This document shows, piece by piece, positions 60,543-64,000 of a DNA stretch of 64,000 nt; the first letter of the stretch is position 1, and each line of letters starts with the position of its first letter. The notes under the pieces are model-generated. The model searched no databases and had not been told where the DNA came from. It saw only the letters and a program-made list of their open reading frames with translations. The position numbers were made by a program, and so were the translations under genes. The stretch is from Streptomyces sp. 1331.2 (lineage in GTDB: Bacteria > Actinomycetota > Actinomycetes > Streptomycetales > Streptomycetaceae), in contig NZ_OBMJ01000001.1 in assembly GCF_900199205.1 (NCBI RefSeq), positions 1,550,001 through 1,614,000 of the forward strand, written 5' to 3'.

Positions 60543-61430
60543 ATGCAGACAGCGAATGCGGCGGGGCACCGCGGCTACGAGCTGTGGGATCCGATGCCCG
60601 ACGACGTGCGGGAGGGCGCCAGGCGGTTCGCCAGCGTCCAGGCGCTCAACGAGCTGGTGGGCGTGCTGCAGTACGTCGAGTGGCTGGACCGCGCGCCCGG
60701 CCACACCAGGCGGCAGATGCTCATGGCCAAGATCCAGGACGAGGTCGGCCACGGCCACGCGGTCGCCCGGGTCGCCGAGGACCTGGGCGTGCCGCGCGAG
60801 CAGATCTTCCTCGACTACCTGGAGGGCCGTACCAAACTGCACAACATCTTCCACTTCTCCTTCCAGACCTGGGAGGAGCTCGGCACCGGGCTGCTGTTGA
60901 CCAACTCGGCCGCGATCTGCCAGTTCCAGTCCCTGGCGAAGGGCGTCTACCTGCCGTACGCCCGGGCGCTGCGCAAGGTCGAGCGCGAGGAGTCCTTCCA
61001 CTACCAGCACGCCCTGGACCTGACCCACGAGGTCATGACGCACGGTTCCGCCGAGCAGCGCCAACGGGTGCAGGACGCGTTCGAGGTGTGGCTGACCAGG
61101 ATCCTCATCTACCTCGGGCCGCCGGACACCGACACCCTGCACACCAACCGCATGTGGCAGGTCGGCATGAAGCCGGACAGCAACGACGCGGTGCGCCAGA
61201 AGTGGCTCAACAAAATCATTCCGGTCTTCCGGAAGCTCGGCGTGCACGTGGACCCGGCGTTGGTCCGTCAGGCGCCCTCAGGCGAGTGGGAGTACGCGAT
61301 GCCCGACTGGGCCGATGTGAAGAAGCTGATCGCGAACGGCGGGCCGTCCTCGCAGCGGCGACTGGACTGGGTGCGCAACGCCCTCGACCGCAACGCCAAG
61401 TACCGGCGCGCCATGCTGGGGGTGGCGTGA
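60543..61430 (+). CDS. paaA: Phenylacetyl-CoA epoxidase subunit A-like (diiron oxygenase)
   Basis: 295 residues from ATG 60543 (AAGGAG 6 bases upstream). Bacterial multicomponent-type diiron fold: IQDEVGHGH (Glu and His ligands, about residues 62-68) and VEREESFHYQHAL (about 150-162). PaaA is the catalytic subunit that epoxidises the aromatic ring of phenylacetyl-CoA using O2 and electrons from PaaE. PaaB-PaaC and PaaD homologues follow with overlaps, but no PaaE is inside the window. The cluster context suggests an aryl-CoA other than phenylacetyl-CoA may be the substrate. Confidence 0.92.
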   Translation: MQTANAAGHRGYELWDPMPDDVREGARRFASVQALNELVGVLQYVEWLDRAPGHTRRQMLMAKIQDEVGHGHAVARVAEDLGVPREQIFLDYLEGRTKLHNIFHFSFQTWEELGTGLLLTNSAAICQFQSLAKGVYLPYARALRKVEREESFHYQHALDLTHEVMTHGSAEQRQRVQDAFEVWLTRILIYLGPPDTDTLHTNRMWQVGMKPDSNDAVRQKWLNKIIPVFRKLGVHVDPALVRQAPSGEWEYAMPDWADVKKLIANGGPSSQRRLDWVRNALDRNAKYRRAMLGVA

Positions 61431-62536
61431 TGCCGCACACCCGGAACGACGGCGACATCTACGAGGTGTTCGCGCAGCACGGCTCCAGCACGCCCCTCAA
61501 CCACGTGGGCTCGATCGTCTCGCCGCGCCGGGACACCGCCTGGCACCTGGCCAAGGAGACCTACGGGCGCCGCGACGACCTGGTCACGCTCTGGGTCGTC
61601 CGCCGCGCCGACATGATCGTCCCCAGCCCGGAGGACCGGAACCTCCTCGCCGCCAAGACCCGGATGCCGCACCGCCAGCCCGGCTTCCCCACCGCCCGCC
61701 GGCGCGACCGCGCCGCCGCCGCGGAGACCGCCGCGGAGATCGCCGCCACCGCCTCGCAGGTCCGCGACGGCGCGCCGTACGACCACCGCGACGCGGTGGG
61801 CGGGGCCGGCGAGGCCGGGCTCGGCGACCTGTGGCTGGCGCTCGCCGACGACCTGTTCGTCCTCGGCAACCGGCTCGGCGCCCGCATCTGCGACTACATC
61901 GACGTGGAGGAGGCGCTGGCGGTCGGCTCGATCGGACAGGAGGCGCTGGCGCACGCCGGGACCATCCTGACCCTGCACGGCTTCGACCAACTCGCCATCG
62001 ACGCCTGGTTCTTCGACCGCGAGCAGGCGCAGTGGCAGGTGTCGCGCGCCATCGAGCGGCTCACCGACTGGCCGTCCACCGTGGCCTGCGGCCTGGTCGT
62101 CGCCGCGGCCGTCACCGTGCTCGCCGAGCAGACCGCGGAGGTCGGCACCGACCCGGCGCTGCTGTCGGCGATCGCCGCCGTCCGCGAGGAGCAGCTGGTC
62201 CACCTGGACCACTGGCGGCGGTGGGCGCAGGCGCTGACCGCCTGGCCCGAGACCGAGGCGGAGTTCACCCTGGCCTACGCCGAGGTGACCGAGCTCGCCG
62301 GCGACGTGTTCGGCGGCCTTCCGCAGGGGATCGGGACGGGCGCGCTGCCCGGCGGTCCGGCTCCGGCCGCGGCCCTGCACGAGCGTCTGGTCGCGCTGGT
62401 CGGCGGCGGCCCCGGGTCGCGCCTGCCGGCCCGCCCGCAGCCGCGGACCGCCGGGCTGGGCGGCAGCGAACTGGCCGACTCCCTCGCCCGCGGCCGCGTG
62501 GTCCGCGACACCTACGCGGCGGGGGTGTTCAGTTGA
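61430..62536 (+). CDS. PaaB-PaaC fusion, phenylacetyl-CoA epoxidase structural subunits
   Basis: 368 residues from ATG 61430, overlapping the paaA stop (TGATG). Residues 1-95 are PaaB-like (YEVFAQHGSSTPLNHVGSI; LWVVRRADMI), normally a separate protein of about this length. Residues 100-368 are PaaC-like, a ferritin-fold partner of PaaA (LADDLFVLGNRLGARICDYIDVEEALAVGSIGQEALAHA; REEQLVHLDHW). There is no stop or plausible start at the junction (about 61710-61760), so the two are one polypeptide. PaaC is needed for complex stability and PaaB bridges subunits, so fusion could fix stoichiometry. I know PaaB and PaaC as separate genes in catabolic operons. Confidence 0.88.
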   Translation: MPHTRNDGDIYEVFAQHGSSTPLNHVGSIVSPRRDTAWHLAKETYGRRDDLVTLWVVRRADMIVPSPEDRNLLAAKTRMPHRQPGFPTARRRDRAAAAETAAEIAATASQVRDGAPYDHRDAVGGAGEAGLGDLWLALADDLFVLGNRLGARICDYIDVEEALAVGSIGQEALAHAGTILTLHGFDQLAIDAWFFDREQAQWQVSRAIERLTDWPSTVACGLVVAAAVTVLAEQTAEVGTDPALLSAIAAVREEQLVHLDHWRRWAQALTAWPETEAEFTLAYAEVTELAGDVFGGLPQGIGTGALPGGPAPAAALHERLVALVGGGPGSRLPARPQPRTAGLGGSELADSLARGRVVRDTYAAGVFS

Positions 62537-63069
62537 GCACCGACCAACTCCCCGGCCAGCGCACCGACCAGCGCACCGACGAGCTCGCCGACCGGCTCGC
62601 CGACGTGGTCGGCGGGGTCTTCGACCCGGAGATCGACGTGACTTTGCGTCAACTCGGCGTGCTGCGCTCGGTGTCGCTGACCGAGGACCGGATCCAGGTC
62701 AACCTGGCCCCCACCCGGCTGGGCTGCCCCGGTCTCGGCGAGATCGCCCGACGCGTGCGCACCGCGCTCGACGAGGCGGCTCCGGGCAGCGAGGTCGAGA
62801 TCGTGTGGGAGCGCGGCGCCTGGGAGCCGTCCGCGGTGACCCCGGCCGGGCGGAACGTGCTGCGGATGGCCGGCTACCGCGTGGCCGGCGCCGCTCCCCG
62901 GTGCCCGTACTGCGGCGGCGAGGACGTCCAGCGGGCCGGCCGCTTCGGCGGCTCGGTCTGCAAGGTGCCCTACGACTGCCGCGGCTGCGGCTCGCTCTTC
63001 GACGTGATCGGTACGGCCGGCTGCTCAGCCGCGCACGCTACGTCCCACTCCAGGCAGGGAGGATCATGA
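62533..63069 (+). CDS. paaD: PaaD-like Fe-S assembly protein for the epoxidase
   Basis: 178 residues from TTG 62533, overlapping the PaaB-PaaC stop. N-terminal DUF59/MIP18 domain (FDPEIDVTLRQLGVLRSVSL; PTRLGCPGLGEI) and C-terminal Cys domain (CPYCGGEDVQRAGRFGGSVCK, then YDCRGCGSLFD) match PaaD, which helps mature the Fe-S centre of the reductase PaaE. Its presence implies that a PaaE-type reductase is encoded beyond the right edge or elsewhere. Confidence 0.9.
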   Translation: MSTDQLPGQRTDQRTDELADRLADVVGGVFDPEIDVTLRQLGVLRSVSLTEDRIQVNLAPTRLGCPGLGEIARRVRTALDEAAPGSEVEIVWERGAWEPSAVTPAGRNVLRMAGYRVAGAAPRCPYCGGEDVQRAGRFGGSVCKVPYDCRGCGSLFDVIGTAGCSAAHATSHSRQGGS

Positions 63070-63809
63070 TGAGGCTCAGCGGAAAGACCGCCGTGATCAC
63101 CGGAGGCACCCGGGGGCTCGGCCGGGCGATCGCGGAACGCTACCTGCTGGAGGGCGCGCAGGTGGTCTGCGCCGCCCGCAACCCCTATGACATCAAGGAG
63201 GTCTTCGACCTCGCCCCCGGCCGCGGCGCCTACGTCGAGACCGACGTCACCAGCGAGGCCTCGGTCGCCGCGCTGATGACCGAGGCCGCCGAACGCTTCG
63301 GGGGCATCGACATCCTGGTGGCCAACGCCGGGGTGAGCCGGGACGGAAAGGTGGACCGGCTGGCGGTCGACGACTGGCAGGACATGGTGTCCACCAACCT
63401 GACCGGGGTCTTCCTCTGCACCCGGGCCGCCGTCCCCTACCTGGAGCGCAGCACCACCCCCCGGATCATCAACGTCTCCTCCAGCATGGCGACCCGGGTC
63501 GCCATCGGCGCCGCCGGGTACTGCGCCACCAAGGCTGCGGTGGAGATGTTCACCAAGGTCAGCGCGATCGAGCTGGCCCGCCGCGGCATCCTGGTCAACT
63601 CCCTGGCCCCGGGCATCCTCGACGAGGGGATGGGCCAGGAGCTCACCGCCAACGAGCGGGTCTGGGAGCACTACAAGACCAGGCTGTCGCTCGGCCGGGC
63701 CGGCGGCGCCGACGAGGCCGCCGACGCGGCGGTCTTCCTGGCCGGCCCCGAGTCCACCTATGTCAACGGCCACATCCTGGAAGTCAACGGAGGTCTGCTG
63801 TGGTCGTGA
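63069..63809 (+). CDS. Short-chain dehydrogenase/reductase (FabG-like)
   Basis: 246 residues from ATG 63069 (GGGAGG 6 bases upstream; ATG 63066 is 3 bases from it). Rossmann motif TGGTRGLG (about 12-19), NAG at about 85, catalytic Ser-Tyr-Lys in NVSSSMATRVAIGAAGYCATK, and Gly-rich C-terminus (YVNGHILEVNGG). Probably reduces or oxidises a β-hydroxy/keto-acyl-CoA or ACP, or a ring-derived diol/ketone after the epoxidase. It overlaps paaD by three bases. Confidence 0.9.
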   Translation: MRLSGKTAVITGGTRGLGRAIAERYLLEGAQVVCAARNPYDIKEVFDLAPGRGAYVETDVTSEASVAALMTEAAERFGGIDILVANAGVSRDGKVDRLAVDDWQDMVSTNLTGVFLCTRAAVPYLERSTTPRIINVSSSMATRVAIGAAGYCATKAAVEMFTKVSAIELARRGILVNSLAPGILDEGMGQELTANERVWEHYKTRLSLGRAGGADEAADAAVFLAGPESTYVNGHILEVNGGLLWS

Positions 63810-64000
63810 CGACCGCCCCCGCGGTGGGACACCCCACCGCCCGGCTGGACATCGACGGAGCGGTCGGCGTCCTGCGCCTGGAGCGCCCGCCGCTCAACGT
63901 GCTCGACCGTGCGGGACAGTCCGCGCTGCGCCTGGCCGCCGAGCAGGCCGCGGCCGACCCGCGGGTGCGCGCGGTGGTCGTGTACGGCGGCCCCAAGGCC
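63800..64000 (+). CDS. Enoyl-CoA hydratase/isomerase family protein, N-terminal part (cut by window)
   Basis: 67 residues visible from GTG 63800 (GGAGG 6 bases upstream; GTG 63806 is an alternative, overlapping the SDR stop). ARLDIDGAVGVLRLERPPLNVLD and DPRVRAVVVYGGPKA are the typical crotonase N-terminus. In a Paa-type operon it could be a PaaG-like isomerase converting a ring epoxide to an oxepin-CoA, or a hydratase; the fragment cannot decide. Confidence 0.85.
   Translation, partial: MVVTTAPAVGHPTARLDIDGAVGVLRLERPPLNVLDRAGQSALRLAAEQAAADPRVRAVVVYGGPKA

Noticed and set aside
60543..63069. Ordinary phenylacetate catabolic operon
   Set aside because: Not fully excluded, but an ARE, KAS III pair, exporter and AHBA genes share the regulon, paaE is absent in the window and PaaB-PaaC is fused, so a biosynthetic role is preferred.
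1..64000. tRNA, rRNA or riboswitch genes
   Set aside because: No cloverleaf ends, rRNA-like stretches or recognisable riboswitch cores were noticed in intergenic regions; a covariance-model scan would be needed to be certain.

Overview
The window is a very GC-rich actinomycete chromosome segment. Frequent GTG/TTG starts, AGGAG-type ribosome binding sites, γ-butyrolactone signalling genes (AfsA and ArpA/ScbR families), a StrR-type activator and two neighbouring biosynthetic regions point to Streptomyces or Kitasatospora. Names rest on motif recognition only; no searches were run.

Layout. (1) 1-15.8 kb is mostly non-cluster: an MFS exporter tail, fdhD, a LysR regulator and a molybdopterin formate-dehydrogenase-like subunit with a late frameshift; a YhgE/DUF3533 membrane protein; a frameshifted Tat-type deaminase; a LuxR remnant; a DUF4232 lipoprotein; an HTH-membrane protein; a TetR regulator; an amidohydrolase with an APC permease; and pstS behind a clear PHO box. 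(2) 15.8-37.9 kb is an NRPS-PKS cluster. The minus strand runs ATP-grasp-like enzyme, SyrP/TauD-type oxygenase, C*-A-PCP, thioesterase, KS-AT-KR-ACP-C, A-PCP-C-A-PCP. Divergently, lysine 6-aminotransferase, a semialdehyde dehydrogenase and a kinase-like protein probably supply α-aminoadipate and complete the cluster. (3) 38.1-42.5 kb is a compact locus: a TrmB-LuxR regulator facing a small secreted peptide, an unknown ORF, an ATP-grasp ligase and an MFS exporter.

(4) 42.6 kb to the right edge is a second cluster under apparent γ-butyrolactone control: an acyl-CoA-dehydrogenase-like flavoenzyme with a HAD phosphatase; two ArpA/ScbR-type regulators around an AfsA-type synthase; GriH- and GriI-type enzymes predicted to make 3-amino-4-hydroxybenzoate; a StrR-type activator; a carboxylic acid reductase with an aldo/keto reductase; an MFS exporter; two KAS III-like proteins; a PaaA / PaaB-PaaC fusion / PaaD epoxidase set; an SDR; and the start of an enoyl-CoA hydratase. 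Five sites of form ATACCTT-N4-AAGGTAT lie before the transcription units of this region. A C7N aromatic acid, its reduction, KAS III acyl chemistry and a Paa-type epoxidase in one such regulon is the most novel-looking system here.

Short tandem repeats (14-27 bp units) sit at several gene borders, and long perfect hairpins separate most convergent genes. No rRNA, tRNA, CRISPR array or insertion sequence was recognised.
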